DNA from: CAZTDU01 sp964617355
GTDB lineage: Bacteria > Pseudomonadota > Gammaproteobacteria > Burkholderiales > SG8-39
Direction: 5' to 3'
Length of the DNA: 64,000 bases
Assembly (NCBI GenBank): GCA_964617355.1
Contig: CAZTXP010000129.1
Coordinates: 1 to 64,000 of the forward strand
The position numbers were made by a program, and so were the translations under genes. Shown piece by piece: positions 8,349 through 16,922 of the stretch; within the stretch, counting starts at the first letter, position 1, and each line of letters begins with the position of its first letter. The notes beneath the pieces are model-generated. The model ran no database searches. It was not told where the DNA came from and saw nothing but the letters and a program-made list of their open reading frames with translations.

Positions 8349-9191
8349 TCAGCGCGATAGCGCGATGGTCGCGACGCCGGCCATGACCGTCAACGACGCG
8401 CCGATGCGGACGAATCCGGCGCGCTCGCCCAGGATCGCGACGCCGATCAGCGCCGCGAAGGCGATGCTCGTTTCGCGCAGCGCGGCGACAAGGCCTACCG
8501 GCGCGCGTCCCAGCGCCCACATGAAGACGCAGAACGAGACGGTGCCCAGGAGCCCGGTGCCGAGCACGCGCGTCCAGTGGATCCGCCAGTGTCGGGTGGC
8601 GGAGGCGCCTCGGGTAGCGACCGCGTAGCCCACGAACGCGAGGCTGTCCGCGGCGACCAGCCATGCGGTGAACGCGAGCCAGTCCCCGGTCAGTCGCACG
8701 CCGTAGGCGTCGACGACCGAATAGGCGGCCACCGCCAGGCCGGCGGCAAGCGCTGCGAGCAACAGGCGCATTGGCGGTGGGGCACGGCGCTTCTCGAAGG
8801 CCAATCCCAAGAGCCCCAGCGAAACGAGCGCAAGCCCCGCGAGCCCGAGCCCGGATGGACGTTCTCCGAGCCACGCGAGGCCAAGCGCGGCGGCGGCGAG
8901 GGGCGTGGTGCCGCGCGCGAGTGGGTAGGCTTGCGCAAGGTCTGCCGATCGGTACAGGCGCGCAAGCGCAATCTTGTACCCGACATGCAGCGCCACCGAA
9001 CCGGCGATCACCCCGAAGGCGGCTCCGGGCGGGGCGGCCACGAGCGGCAGGGCGCATAGGGCGACGGTCCCGCTCACGAGATTCATGCCGGCCAATGCCA
9101 CGACCTGGTCGCCACTCACCTTGACGAGGGCGTGCCAGGACGCGTGCAGCAGCGACGCCGCCAGCATCGCGAAGACGACTTGGGGATCCAT
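8349..9191 (-). CDS. EamA/DMT-family membrane transporter
   Basis: With ATG at 9191 the protein has 280 residues, nearly all in about ten hydrophobic segments arranged as two repeats of five, as in drug/metabolite transporters of the EamA type. An upstream start at 9245 would add 18 charged residues and run into the promoter region of the divergent gene, so the shorter start is preferred. The substrate cannot be told. Some small members of this superfamily flip undecaprenyl-linked sugars, but this one has the full ten-helix length of metabolite exporters. It is divergent from the isomerase at 9244. Confidence 0.8.
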   Translation of the reverse strand: MDPQVVFAMLAASLLHASWHALVKVSGDQVVALAGMNLVSGTVALCALPLVAAPPGAAFGVIAGSVALHVGYKIALARLYRSADLAQAYPLARGTTPLAAAALGLAWLGERPSGLGLAGLALVSLGLLGLAFEKRRAPPPMRLLLAALAAGLAVAAYSVVDAYGVRLTGDWLAFTAWLVAADSLAFVGYAVATRGASATRHWRIHWTRVLGTGLLGTVSFCVFMWALGRAPVGLVAALRETSIAFAALIGVAILGERAGFVRIGASLTVMAGVATIALSR

Positions 9192-9210
9192 CTTGGTGGG
9201 GCCTTTCCAA

Positions 9211-9216
9211 TATAAT
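9211..9216 (+). promoter_or_regulatory. -10 box (TATAATCG) before the second heptose-type operon
   Basis: A perfect TATAAT lies in the 52-base divergent gap, 27 bases before the ATG at 9244. The extended form TATAATCGC recurs at 21935 and 54235. The -35 is weak: TTGGTG at 9193 is too close at 12 bases. It is the best candidate for the start of the 9244-21939 transcript. Confidence 0.5.
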
Positions 9217-9243
9217 CGCAGGTTTACTTCCCCACCTTCGCCC

Positions 9244-9825
9244 ATGCACGCCCAGACCTACTTCAAGGAAGTCGCCAAAGTCGCCGAGACGATCGACCTC
9301 GGCACCATCGAGCGTCTCGCGACGGAACTGGCCGCGCTGCGCGAGCGGCAGGGGCGCCTCTTCCTCCTCGGCGTCGGCGGCAGCGCCGGCAACTGCGCGC
9401 ACGCGGTCAACGATTTCCGCAAGCTCTGCGGCATCGAGGCCTACGCGCCCACCGACAACGTGTCCGAACTGACCGCGCGCACGAACGACGAGGGCTGGGA
9501 GACCGTCTTCGCCGCGTGGCTGCGCACCAGCCGCGCCGGCGCCAACGACGCGGTGCTGGTGTTCTCGGTGGGCGGCGGGAACCTCGAGAAGAACGTCAGC
9601 GCGAACATCGTCGCGGCGCTCAAGGAAGCCAAGCAGCGCGGCACCAAGGTGTTCGGTATCGTCGGGCGCGACGGCGGCTACACCAAGCAGGTCGGCGATT
9701 GCGTGGTCGTCGTCCCGGTGGTCGATGCTTCGCGCGTGACGCCGCACACGGAGGCCTTCCAGGCGGTCGTCTGGCATTGCCTGGTGTCCCACCCGGCCCT
9801 GCAGCAAATCGCCACCAAGTGGTAG
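9244..9825 (+). CDS. SIS-domain isomerase, divergent GmhA-like
   Basis: The 193-residue protein has a SIS sugar-phosphate-binding loop (LGVGGSAGNCAHAVNDFRK), a second loop (FSVGGGN) and the GmhA size, but it differs strongly from the classical GmhA at 3016. It probably interconverts a ketose and aldose phosphate, most likely a heptose 7-phosphate, because a GmhB-like phosphatase, a transaldolase and a HldE-like enzyme follow. The C-terminal TEAFQAVVWHCLV helix supplies a Glu and a His as in GmhA. It is the first gene of the operon, after a TATAAT box. It could use a different ketose phosphate from GmhA. Confidence 0.8.
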   Translation: MHAQTYFKEVAKVAETIDLGTIERLATELAALRERQGRLFLLGVGGSAGNCAHAVNDFRKLCGIEAYAPTDNVSELTARTNDEGWETVFAAWLRTSRAGANDAVLVFSVGGGNLEKNVSANIVAALKEAKQRGTKVFGIVGRDGGYTKQVGDCVVVVPVVDASRVTPHTEAFQAVVWHCLVSHPALQQIATKW

Positions 9826-10379
9826 CACGAAGGGCGGTCTTCCTGGACCGCGACGGAGTGATCAACCGGTCGGTGGTGCGTGACGGCAAGCCGTATCCGC
9901 CGGATTCGCTCGACGAGATGGAAATCCTTCCAGGGGTCGACGAGGCCCTGCGGCGCCTGCGTGCGGCCGGATTCCTCAACATCGTCGTCACCAACCAGCC
10001 CGACGTGGCGACGGGCAAACAGGCGCAGGCGGTCGTCGAGGCGATGCACCAGCGGCTGCAGGAGTTGCTGGCCATCGACAGCGTGAAGGTTTGTTATCAC
10101 GTTGACCGGGACGGCTGCGATTGCCGCAAGCCGCGGCCCGGAATGCTGTTCGGCGCGGCTGCGGAATTCGGCATCGACCTCTCGCAAAGCGCGCTGGTTG
10201 GCGACCGTTGGCGGGACATTGCTGCAGGCCAGGCGGCCGGCTGTTTCAATTACCACATCGACTACGGATACGCGGAAAAACGTCCGGAAAAACCGTACGT
10301 TGCGGTAAAATCGCTGCTTGACGCCGCGGAACACATCCTGCGGCAACCGCCTATTCCCACCACGACACAATCGTCATGA
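9819..10379 (+). CDS. gmhB: D,D-heptose 1,7-bisphosphate phosphatase-type HAD hydrolase
   Basis: The 186-residue HAD protein begins with the nucleophile motif FLDRDGVIN, followed by VTNQPDVATG, the zinc-binding C-x-H ... C-D-C pattern (CYHVDRDGCDC) and RKPRPGMLF, then VGDRWRDIAAG. This is the GmhB architecture, which removes the C7 phosphate from heptose 1,7-bisphosphate. GTG at 9819 overlaps the end of the SIS gene by seven bases and is the only start that keeps the motif close to the N-terminus. The stop overlaps the transaldolase ATG. Confidence 0.88.
   Translation: MVARRAVFLDRDGVINRSVVRDGKPYPPDSLDEMEILPGVDEALRRLRAAGFLNIVVTNQPDVATGKQAQAVVEAMHQRLQELLAIDSVKVCYHVDRDGCDCRKPRPGMLFGAAAEFGIDLSQSALVGDRWRDIAAGQAAGCFNYHIDYGYAEKRPEKPYVAVKSLLDAAEHILRQPPIPTTTQSS
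10306..10311 (+). promoter_or_regulatory. Possible internal -10 box before the transaldolase gene
   Basis: TAAAATCG occurs near the 3' end of gmhB, 64 bases before the transaldolase start. It matches the -10-like boxes elsewhere in the window, but no good -35 is present and it lies in coding sequence, so it may be chance. Confidence 0.2.
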
Positions 10380-11110
10380 GCCCAGCCAACGCTCTCAAGG
10401 TAAAGCTTTTCGCCGACGGCGCCGACCTCGCCGGCATGAAGGAGATGGCGGCCAATCCGCTCATCAAGGGGTTCACGACGAACCCCACCCTGATGCGCAA
10501 GGCCGGCATCGTCGACTACAAGGCGTTCGCGCTCGACGTGCTGAAGGCGATTCCCGACCGGCCGGTGTCGTTCGAGGTGTTCGCCGACGACTTCGCGACG
10601 ATGGAGCTGCAGGCGCTCGAGATCGCGTCGTGGGGCGCGAACGTAAACGTCAAGGTGCCGGTCACGAACACCAAGGGCGAGTTCTGCGGCCCGCTCGTCG
10701 AGCGGCTGTCGAAGCAGGGCGTGCAGCTCAACGTCACTGCCGTGATGACGCTCGAGCAAGTGCGCCAGATCACCGAAAAGCTGCACGCAGACACGCCGGC
10801 GATCATCTCGGTGTTCGCCGGCCGCATCGCCGACACCGGACGCGACCCGATGCCGGTGATGGCGGAGTCGGTGAGGATCATGAAGGCGAAGCCCAAGGCC
10901 GAGCTCATCTGGGCGAGCCCGCGCGAGCTGCTCAACATCTTCCAGGCCGACCAGGTCGGCTGCCACATCATCACCGCGACCAACGACATCCTGAAGAAGC
11001 TGTCGCTGGCCGGGAAGGACCTCGACAAGTACTCGCTCGAGACGGTCGAGATGTTCTACAAGGATGCTTCCGCGGCGGGCTACCGCATCGCCACGCGCGC
11101 GGCGGCCTAG
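10376..11110 (+). CDS. Transaldolase
   Basis: The 244-residue protein matches the short transaldolase/fructose-6-phosphate aldolase family. FADGADLAGM, the GFTTNPTLM segment, VNVKVPVTN with the Schiff-base lysine, and the later FAGRIADTGRDP block are visible. Transaldolase moves a dihydroxyacetone unit between sugar phosphates and can form sedoheptulose 7-phosphate, the precursor of heptoses. Its position directly after gmhB (ATGA overlap), with a split transketolase further down, suggests it serves the polysaccharide pathway rather than the general pentose phosphate pathway. An aldolase acting on a dedicated sugar is an alternative. Confidence 0.88.
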   Translation: MSPANALKVKLFADGADLAGMKEMAANPLIKGFTTNPTLMRKAGIVDYKAFALDVLKAIPDRPVSFEVFADDFATMELQALEIASWGANVNVKVPVTNTKGEFCGPLVERLSKQGVQLNVTAVMTLEQVRQITEKLHADTPAIISVFAGRIADTGRDPMPVMAESVRIMKAKPKAELIWASPRELLNIFQADQVGCHIITATNDILKKLSLAGKDLDKYSLETVEMFYKDASAAGYRIATRAAA

Positions 11111-11141
11111 TCAGTCTTCACACTCCAGGGACAGGATCAAC

Positions 11142-12149
11142 ATGCAATTCAAGAGCGTTCTCGTCACCGGCGGCGCAGGGTACGTCGGCAGCCTTCTCGT
11201 GCCGCAACTCCTCGAGCTCGGCTACAAGGTCACCGTGTACGACATCATGTACTTCGGCAGCGATTTCCTGCCGAAGTCGAACCCGGCGCTGAAGGTCGTC
11301 GACGGCGACATTCGCGACACCGGCAAGCTGGCCGAGGCGATGAAGGGCATCGACGTCGTCATCAACCTCGCGTGCATCTCGAATGACGCGAGCTTCGAGC
11401 TCGACGAGAACCTGTCCACCACCATCAACCTCGACGCCTTCGAGCCGATGGTCATCGCGGCCAAGAAGGCGGGCGTGAAGCGCTTCGTCTACGCGTCCTC
11501 GAGCTCGGTCTACGGCGTTTCCGATGCCCCCGACGTGACCGAGGAGCATCCGCTGCTGCCGCTGACCCTGTACAACAAGTACAAGGGCATGTGCGAGCCG
11601 CTGCTCTTCCGGCACCAGTCGCCCGAGTTCACCTGCGTGGTGATTCGCCCCGCGACGCTGTGCGGCTACGCGCCGCGCCAGCGCCTCGACCTTTCGGTGA
11701 ACATCCTGACGAACCACGCCATCAACAACGGCAAGATCACCGTGTTCGGCGGCTCGCAGAAGCGCCCGAACCTGCACGTGCAGGACATGTGCGACGTCTA
11801 CAAGCACCTGCTGACCCTGCCGAACGAGAAGATCGCGGGCAAGATCTTCAACGCCGGCTTCCAGAACCTGTCGATCATGGAGATCGCGCAGGTCGCCAAG
11901 CGCATCGTGCAGCAGGAGTTCCCCGAGAAGGGCGACATCCCGATCGTCACCACGCCGACCGACGACATTCGCTCCTACCACGTCAACTCCGACAAGATCC
12001 AGCGCGAACTCGGCTTCAAGCCGCGCTTCACCGTCGAGGACGCGGTGCGCGACCTCTGCAAGGCGTTCAAGGCCGGCAAGCTGCCCAACAGCATGCAGGA
12101 CACGTTCTACTTCAACGTGCGCCGCCTCAAGGAAGTGAAGGCGGCATGA
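11142..12149 (+). CDS. NAD-dependent nucleotide-sugar epimerase/dehydratase (extended SDR)
   Basis: The 335-residue protein carries TGGAGYVGSLLVPQL (NAD binding), ASSSSVYG (catalytic Ser region) and YNKYK as the YxxxK motif. It resembles the SDR encoded at 3597 (both begin with a V-P-D/Q-L type first helix), so the two may belong to one subfamily acting on heptose-type sugar nucleotides. The specific reaction is not identified. ATG 11142 follows a 31-base gap containing AGGGACAGGA. The stop overlaps the next SDR gene by four bases (ATGA). Confidence 0.82.
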   Translation: MQFKSVLVTGGAGYVGSLLVPQLLELGYKVTVYDIMYFGSDFLPKSNPALKVVDGDIRDTGKLAEAMKGIDVVINLACISNDASFELDENLSTTINLDAFEPMVIAAKKAGVKRFVYASSSSVYGVSDAPDVTEEHPLLPLTLYNKYKGMCEPLLFRHQSPEFTCVVIRPATLCGYAPRQRLDLSVNILTNHAINNGKITVFGGSQKRPNLHVQDMCDVYKHLLTLPNEKIAGKIFNAGFQNLSIMEIAQVAKRIVQQEFPEKGDIPIVTTPTDDIRSYHVNSDKIQRELGFKPRFTVEDAVRDLCKAFKAGKLPNSMQDTFYFNVRRLKEVKAA

Positions 12150-13153
12150 GCGCGCGGCCTGTCGCCGTCGTCACCGGCGGCGCCGGGTTCATCGGCAGCC
12201 ACATGGTGGACCTGCTCGTCGAGCAGGGCTACGCCGTGCGCGTGATGGACAACATGGTCGGCGGTCGCGCCGACAACGTCGCCCATCACGCGAAGACGCC
12301 CGGGTTCGTGCTCGAGGAGCGCGACATCCGCAGCTACCAGCCGGGGGACCCGCTCTTCAGCGAGGCGAAGCACGTGTTCCATTTCGCGGGCATCGGCGAC
12401 ATCGTGCCCTCGATCGAGCGGCCGATGGAGTACATGTCGGCGAACGTGCAGGGCACGGTGCACATGCTCGAGTGCGCGCGCCACGCGAAGGTCGAGAAGT
12501 TCGTCTACGCCGCATCCTCGTCGTGCTACGGCCTCGCGAGCGTGCCGACCCGCGAGGACCATCCGATCCAGCCGCAGTATCCGTACGCACTTTCCAAGTT
12601 CCAGGGCGAGCAGGCGGCGTTCCACTGGCACCAGGTCTACAAGCTGCCGGTGAATTCGATCCGCATCTTCAACGCCTACGGCACGCGCTCGCGGACCTCC
12701 GGCGCGTACGGCGCCGTGTTCGGCGTGTTCCTGCGGCAGAAGCTCGCCGGCAAGCCGTACACGGTGGTCGGCGACGGCAAGCAGTCGCGGGACTTCCTCT
12801 ACGTGACCGACATCGCGGAGGCGTTCCTCGCCGCGGCGCGCACGCCGACAGTCGGCCGCGTCTGGAACCTTGGCGCCGGCAACCCGCAGTCGGTGAACCG
12901 CCTCGTCGAGCTCCTCGGCGGCGAGAAGACCTACATCCCGAAGCGCCCCGGCGAACCGGACTGCACCTTCGCCGACATCTCGCGCATCACCTCGGAACTC
13001 GGCTGGAAGCCGCGCGTCAGCTTCGAGGAGGGCGTCGGCCGGATCGTGGCAAACATCGACTACTGGAAGAACGCCCCGCTCTGGGACCCGGACTCGATCG
13101 CCAAGGCGACCAGGACCTGGTTCGAGTTCCTCACCCCGCAGGGAAAGCAATGA
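12146..13153 (+). CDS. NAD-dependent epimerase, UDP-glucose 4-epimerase-like (extended SDR)
   Basis: The 335-residue protein has TGGAGFIGSHMVDLL, HFAGIGDIVPSIERP, AASSSCYG and YALSK as the catalytic tetrad region, plus FNAYGTRSR and the RDFLYVTDIAEAF block typical of WbpP/GalE-like and 4,6-dehydratase-like SDRs. The ATG overlaps the preceding stop and the end overlaps the following HldE-like gene. It is probably a 4-epimerase or dehydratase for the operon's sugar nucleotide; the specificity is unknown. Confidence 0.82.
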   Translation: MSARPVAVVTGGAGFIGSHMVDLLVEQGYAVRVMDNMVGGRADNVAHHAKTPGFVLEERDIRSYQPGDPLFSEAKHVFHFAGIGDIVPSIERPMEYMSANVQGTVHMLECARHAKVEKFVYAASSSCYGLASVPTREDHPIQPQYPYALSKFQGEQAAFHWHQVYKLPVNSIRIFNAYGTRSRTSGAYGAVFGVFLRQKLAGKPYTVVGDGKQSRDFLYVTDIAEAFLAAARTPTVGRVWNLGAGNPQSVNRLVELLGGEKTYIPKRPGEPDCTFADISRITSELGWKPRVSFEEGVGRIVANIDYWKNAPLWDPDSIAKATRTWFEFLTPQGKQ

Positions 13154-14700
13154 TGGACAGCGCCAGCAAGCACATCTTCTCGCACAAGATCAAGACGCCG
13201 GAGCAGCTGCGCGACGCCATCGGCCCGCGGCCGCGAAAGAAGCGCGTGATCATGTGCCACGGCACCTTCGACGTGGTCCACCCCGGTCACGTTCGGCACC
13301 TGCTGTACGCGAAGACCAAGGCCGACGTCCTGGTCGCGAGCCTGACGGCCGACGAGCACATCATGAAGGGCAACCTGCGCCCCTACGTGCCGCAGGAACT
13401 GCGCGCGATCAACCTCGCTGCCCTCGAGATGGTCGACTACGTCGTCATCGACAAGGATCCCACGCCGCTTCGCAATCTCGCGCTGATCCAGCCCGACTAC
13501 TTCGCCAAGGGCTACGAGTACACCGCGGGCGCGGTGCACCCGAAGACGCAGGAGGAAATCAACGTCCTCGAATCCTACGGCGGCGAGATGATCTTCACGC
13601 CGGGCGACATCGTCTACTCGTCGTCCGCGCTGATCGAGCTCGCGCCGCCCGACATCGGCGTCGACAAGCTGCTGATGCTGATGCAGGGCGAGGGCATCAC
13701 CTTCAAGGACCTGCGCGACGCGCTCGGCAAGCTGAAGGGCCTGCGCGCGCACGTGGTCGGCGACACCATCGTCGACAGCTACACCTACACCTCGATGATC
13801 GGTGGCATGACCAAGACGCCGACCATCAGCGTGCGCTTCGAGAAGAAGACCGACTTCGTCGGCGGCGCCGGCATCGTCGCCAAGCACCTGAAGGCTGCGG
13901 GCGCCGAAGTCACGTTCTCGACCGTGCTGGGCAACGATGCGTACAAGACCTTCGTGCTCGACGACCTCAACACCTACGGCGTGCACTGCCTGCCGATCAT
14001 CGACGAGACGCGCCCGACGACCAACAAGAACGCCATCGTCACCGAGGGCTACCGCCTGCTCAAGGTCGATACGCTCGACAACCGCTCGATTTCCGACAAG
14101 ATCGTGGAGCAGATCAAGCGGCAGATCGGCGACACGCGCACCGACGCAGTGGTGTTCAGCGACTTCAGGCACGGCATCTTCAATCGCAGCACGATCCCCC
14201 AGCTCGCGGCCGCGATTCCCGAAGGCATGTTCCGCGTCGCCGACAGCCAGGTCGCCAGCCGCTGGGGCAACATCCTCGAGTTCGAGGGCTTCGACCTCAT
14301 CACCCCGAACGAGCGAGAAGCACGCTTTGCGCTTGGGGACCAGGATTCAGTGGTCCGCCCTCTCGCGATGGAACTGCACAACCGCTCGCGTTGCAAGACG
14401 CTGATCCTGAAGTGCGGCGACCGCGGGATCATCACCTACCGCGGCAGCACCTCCGAGCTGCGCCAGTTCTTCACGATCGAATCCTTCACCGATCGCGTCG
14501 TCGACGCCGTCGGTGCCGGTGACGCCCTGCTGTCGTATGCCACGCTCGCGATGGTCGCGACCCGCAACGAGGTGATCGCCTCGATCCTCGGCAACATCGC
14601 CGCCGGCGTGGAGTGCGAGCACGACGGCAACGTGCCCGTGACGCCCGACATGGTGACCAAGAAGATCGAGGCCCTCGAAAAAGTCGCGCACTACGGCTGA
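13150..14700 (+). CDS. HldE-like heptose kinase/nucleotidyltransferase with reversed domain order
   Basis: The 516-residue protein has an N-terminal cytidylyltransferase-like domain (GTFDVVHPGH, residues 38-47, with the HxGH motif) and a C-terminal PfkB/ribokinase-type domain (DFVGGAG near 240, GAGD with the catalytic Asp at 455-458). Classical HldE makes heptose 1,7-bisphosphate with an N-terminal kinase and then ADP-heptose with a C-terminal adenylyltransferase; here the order is swapped. The functions probably correspond: phosphorylation at C1, then nucleotide transfer after GmhB. The nucleotide used is not known. ATG 13150 and ATG 13153 are both possible; the first overlaps the preceding stop. 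Confidence 0.82.
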   Translation: MMDSASKHIFSHKIKTPEQLRDAIGPRPRKKRVIMCHGTFDVVHPGHVRHLLYAKTKADVLVASLTADEHIMKGNLRPYVPQELRAINLAALEMVDYVVIDKDPTPLRNLALIQPDYFAKGYEYTAGAVHPKTQEEINVLESYGGEMIFTPGDIVYSSSALIELAPPDIGVDKLLMLMQGEGITFKDLRDALGKLKGLRAHVVGDTIVDSYTYTSMIGGMTKTPTISVRFEKKTDFVGGAGIVAKHLKAAGAEVTFSTVLGNDAYKTFVLDDLNTYGVHCLPIIDETRPTTNKNAIVTEGYRLLKVDTLDNRSISDKIVEQIKRQIGDTRTDAVVFSDFRHGIFNRSTIPQLAAAIPEGMFRVADSQVASRWGNILEFEGFDLITPNEREARFALGDQDSVVRPLAMELHNRSRCKTLILKCGDRGIITYRGSTSELRQFFTIESFTDRVVDAVGAGDALLSYATLAMVATRNEVIASILGNIAAGVECEHDGNVPVTPDMVTKKIEALEKVAHYG

Positions 14701-14709
14701 ACTCGCGGC

Positions 14710-15639
14710 ATGCGATCGATCGTCGTCGGGCTGGGGGTGCAGGGACACAAGCGGCGAAAGTTCGCCGGCGCGGACTTTGTCGCGGCCGTGGATCCGGTCC
14801 ACGCGGAGGCGAAGTACCGCGACGTGCGCGACGTCCCGCTCGCGGACTACGACGCCGCGCTGGTCTGCACGCCCGACGAGCCGAAGGTGGATCTCCTCGG
14901 CTACCTGCTCGGCAACGGCAAGCATGTCCTGCTCGAGAAGCCGCTGTGGGCCGGCGCGGACGCCGACATCGAGCGGCTGCAGGCGACGGCGCGCGCGCAG
15001 GGCGTCGTCTGCTACACCGCGTACAACCATCGCTTCGAGCCGCACTTCGTGCGCATGCGCGAACTGATCGAGAGCGGCCGCCTCGGGCGCATCTACCGGT
15101 GCAGGATGTTCTACGGCAATGGCACGGCGCGGCTGGTGCGCAACTCTGAATGGCGGGACCAGGGCGCCGGCGTGCTTCCCGACCTCGGCTCCCACCTGCT
15201 CGATACGCTGAACTTCTGGTTCGGCCTCCGCTCGGACGACTTCCGGGTCGTCTCGGCCAGCTGCTTCGAGAATCGAGCGCCGGACCACGTCGTGATCGCC
15301 TCCGAGTCCACGCAGCCGAAGGTCGAGCTGGAGATGACCCTGCTCATGTGGCGCAACCACTTCACCTGCGACGTGCTGGCCGAGAACGGTACCGCGCACA
15401 TCGAGTCGTTGTGCAAGTGGGGTCCCAGCAAGTTCGTCGTCCGCACCCGCGTGCTGCCCTCGGGCCGCCCGCCCGAGGAGACGGTCACCCTGGTCCAGGA
15501 CGACCCGACCTGGGAGGTCGAGTACCGCCACTTCAAGGACCTCTGCGCGGCGGGGCGCCCGACGGACCTGTCGACGGACCTCTGGCTGAACCGGACGCTG
15601 CGCACGCTTTCCGCCAGGGCGCTGGAGGCGCGGGCATGA
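14710..15639 (+). CDS. Gfo/Idh/MocA-family NAD(P)-dependent oxidoreductase
   Basis: The 309-residue protein starts with a Rossmann strand (VVGLGVQG) and has the family's LLEKPLWAG motif with the catalytic Lys, AYNHRFEPHF, and VLPDLGSHLLD carrying the conserved Asp/His. Members oxidise or reduce sugars or sugar nucleotides, such as the C3 oxidation of UDP-uronates by WlbA-type enzymes. Here it leads a run of three oxidoreductase-like genes overlapping by ATGA or more, suggesting they work on one substrate. The start is 9 bases after the previous stop. Confidence 0.85.
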   Translation: MRSIVVGLGVQGHKRRKFAGADFVAAVDPVHAEAKYRDVRDVPLADYDAALVCTPDEPKVDLLGYLLGNGKHVLLEKPLWAGADADIERLQATARAQGVVCYTAYNHRFEPHFVRMRELIESGRLGRIYRCRMFYGNGTARLVRNSEWRDQGAGVLPDLGSHLLDTLNFWFGLRSDDFRVVSASCFENRAPDHVVIASESTQPKVELEMTLLMWRNHFTCDVLAENGTAHIESLCKWGPSKFVVRTRVLPSGRPPEETVTLVQDDPTWEVEYRHFKDLCAAGRPTDLSTDLWLNRTLRTLSARALEARA

Positions 15640-16922
15640 GCGGCATCGTGATCGGCTTCGCGGGCATGACCCACCTCGGCCTGCTGTCGGCCGCGGCGTC
15701 GGCGGGCCGCGACTTCCGCACCGTCTGCTTCGACCGCGATGCCGCCCTCTGCGAGCGCCTGCGCGCGGGGGACCTTCCCGTGGTCGAGCCCGGCCTGCCG
15801 GAACTTCTCCAGGCGAAGCGCGGGCTCCTCGATTTCTCGTCGGACCCCGCCGCGCTGGCCCGTTGCGACGTGGTCTACGTGGCGCCGGACGTTCCCACGG
15901 ACGACACCGGCGCGAGCGACCTGCGCCCGGTGGACGCGCTGCTCGACCTGGTCGCGGCGAACGTGAAGCGCGACGCCGTGGTCGTGGTGCTCAGCCAGGT
16001 CCCACCCGGATTCACGCGGCAGCGCCAGCGCGCGGGCCTCAACCTCTACTACCAGGTCGAGACGCTCGTCTTCGGCCGCGCGGTCGAGCGCGCGATGCAT
16101 CCGGAGCGCTACATCCTCGGGTGCCCGGATCCGGCCGCACCGCTGCCCGCCGCCTACCGCGCATTCCTCGAGGCCTACGGCTGTCCGCTGCTGCCGATGC
16201 GCTTCGAGAGCGCGGAACTCACCAAGATCGCGATCAACTGCTTCCTCGTCGCGTCGGTTTCCACCTCGAATACGCTGGCGGAACTCTGCGAGGGCATCGG
16301 CGCCGACTGGGCCGAGATGGTCCCCGCCCTGCGGCTCGACAAGCGCATCGGCGCGCACGCCTACCTGAACGCGGGCTTGGGCATCGCCGGCGGCAACCTG
16401 GAGCGCGACCTCGCCACGGTGTGCCGATTCGCGGACGGCCTGCAGAGCGACGCCGGCGTCGTGCGAGCGTGGATCGACAACAGCCGACACCGCAAGACCT
16501 GGGCGGCCCGCACGATCAAGCGCGTGCTCCTCGATGCCCAGCCCCGGGCCCGCGTCGCCGTCTGGGGTCTCGCGTACAAGGAAAACACGCATTCGGTGAA
16601 GAACTCGCCGTCGCTCGCGAACATCGCCCAGTTGCCCGGCGCCCGCCTCGCGCTGCATGACCCGGTGGTCCCGGCGTCGGCTGCGGCGCATGACGGCGCC
16701 GAGGCCGCGCCGGACGCGCTGTCCGCGGCGCGCGAGGCCGATGCGCTGATGATCCTCACGCCGTGGCCCCAGTTCAAGGCGATCCCGCCGACCGAGATCG
16801 CCGCGGCGATGCGCGGCCGGCTGGTGCTCGATCCCTATCGCGTGCTCGATCCCGCCGCGGCCGCGGCGGCGGGCCTTCGCGTCCTGACTCTCGGCCGATC
16901 GATCGAGGATGCGCATGCTTGA
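15636..16922 (+). CDS. UDP-glucose 6-dehydrogenase-like protein lacking the catalytic cysteine
   Basis: The 428-residue protein has the three-domain length of nucleotide-sugar dehydrogenases and keeps the helix with Lys197 and Asn201 (ELTKIAINCF) and the C-terminal VAVWGLAYKENTHSVKNSP block. The catalytic site, normally G-G-x-C-x-P-K-D, reads AGGNLERD, with Asn254 where the nucleophilic Cys should be. The N-terminal nucleotide loop (GFAGMTHLG) is also unusual. Two-step oxidation to a uronic acid through a thioester is unlikely. It may perform a single oxidation, bind without catalysis or use another chemistry. It overlaps the genes on both sides. Confidence 0.82.
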   Translation: MSGIVIGFAGMTHLGLLSAAASAGRDFRTVCFDRDAALCERLRAGDLPVVEPGLPELLQAKRGLLDFSSDPAALARCDVVYVAPDVPTDDTGASDLRPVDALLDLVAANVKRDAVVVVLSQVPPGFTRQRQRAGLNLYYQVETLVFGRAVERAMHPERYILGCPDPAAPLPAAYRAFLEAYGCPLLPMRFESAELTKIAINCFLVASVSTSNTLAELCEGIGADWAEMVPALRLDKRIGAHAYLNAGLGIAGGNLERDLATVCRFADGLQSDAGVVRAWIDNSRHRKTWAARTIKRVLLDAQPRARVAVWGLAYKENTHSVKNSPSLANIAQLPGARLALHDPVVPASAAAHDGAEAAPDALSAAREADALMILTPWPQFKAIPPTEIAAAMRGRLVLDPYRVLDPAAAAAAGLRVLTLGRSIEDAHA

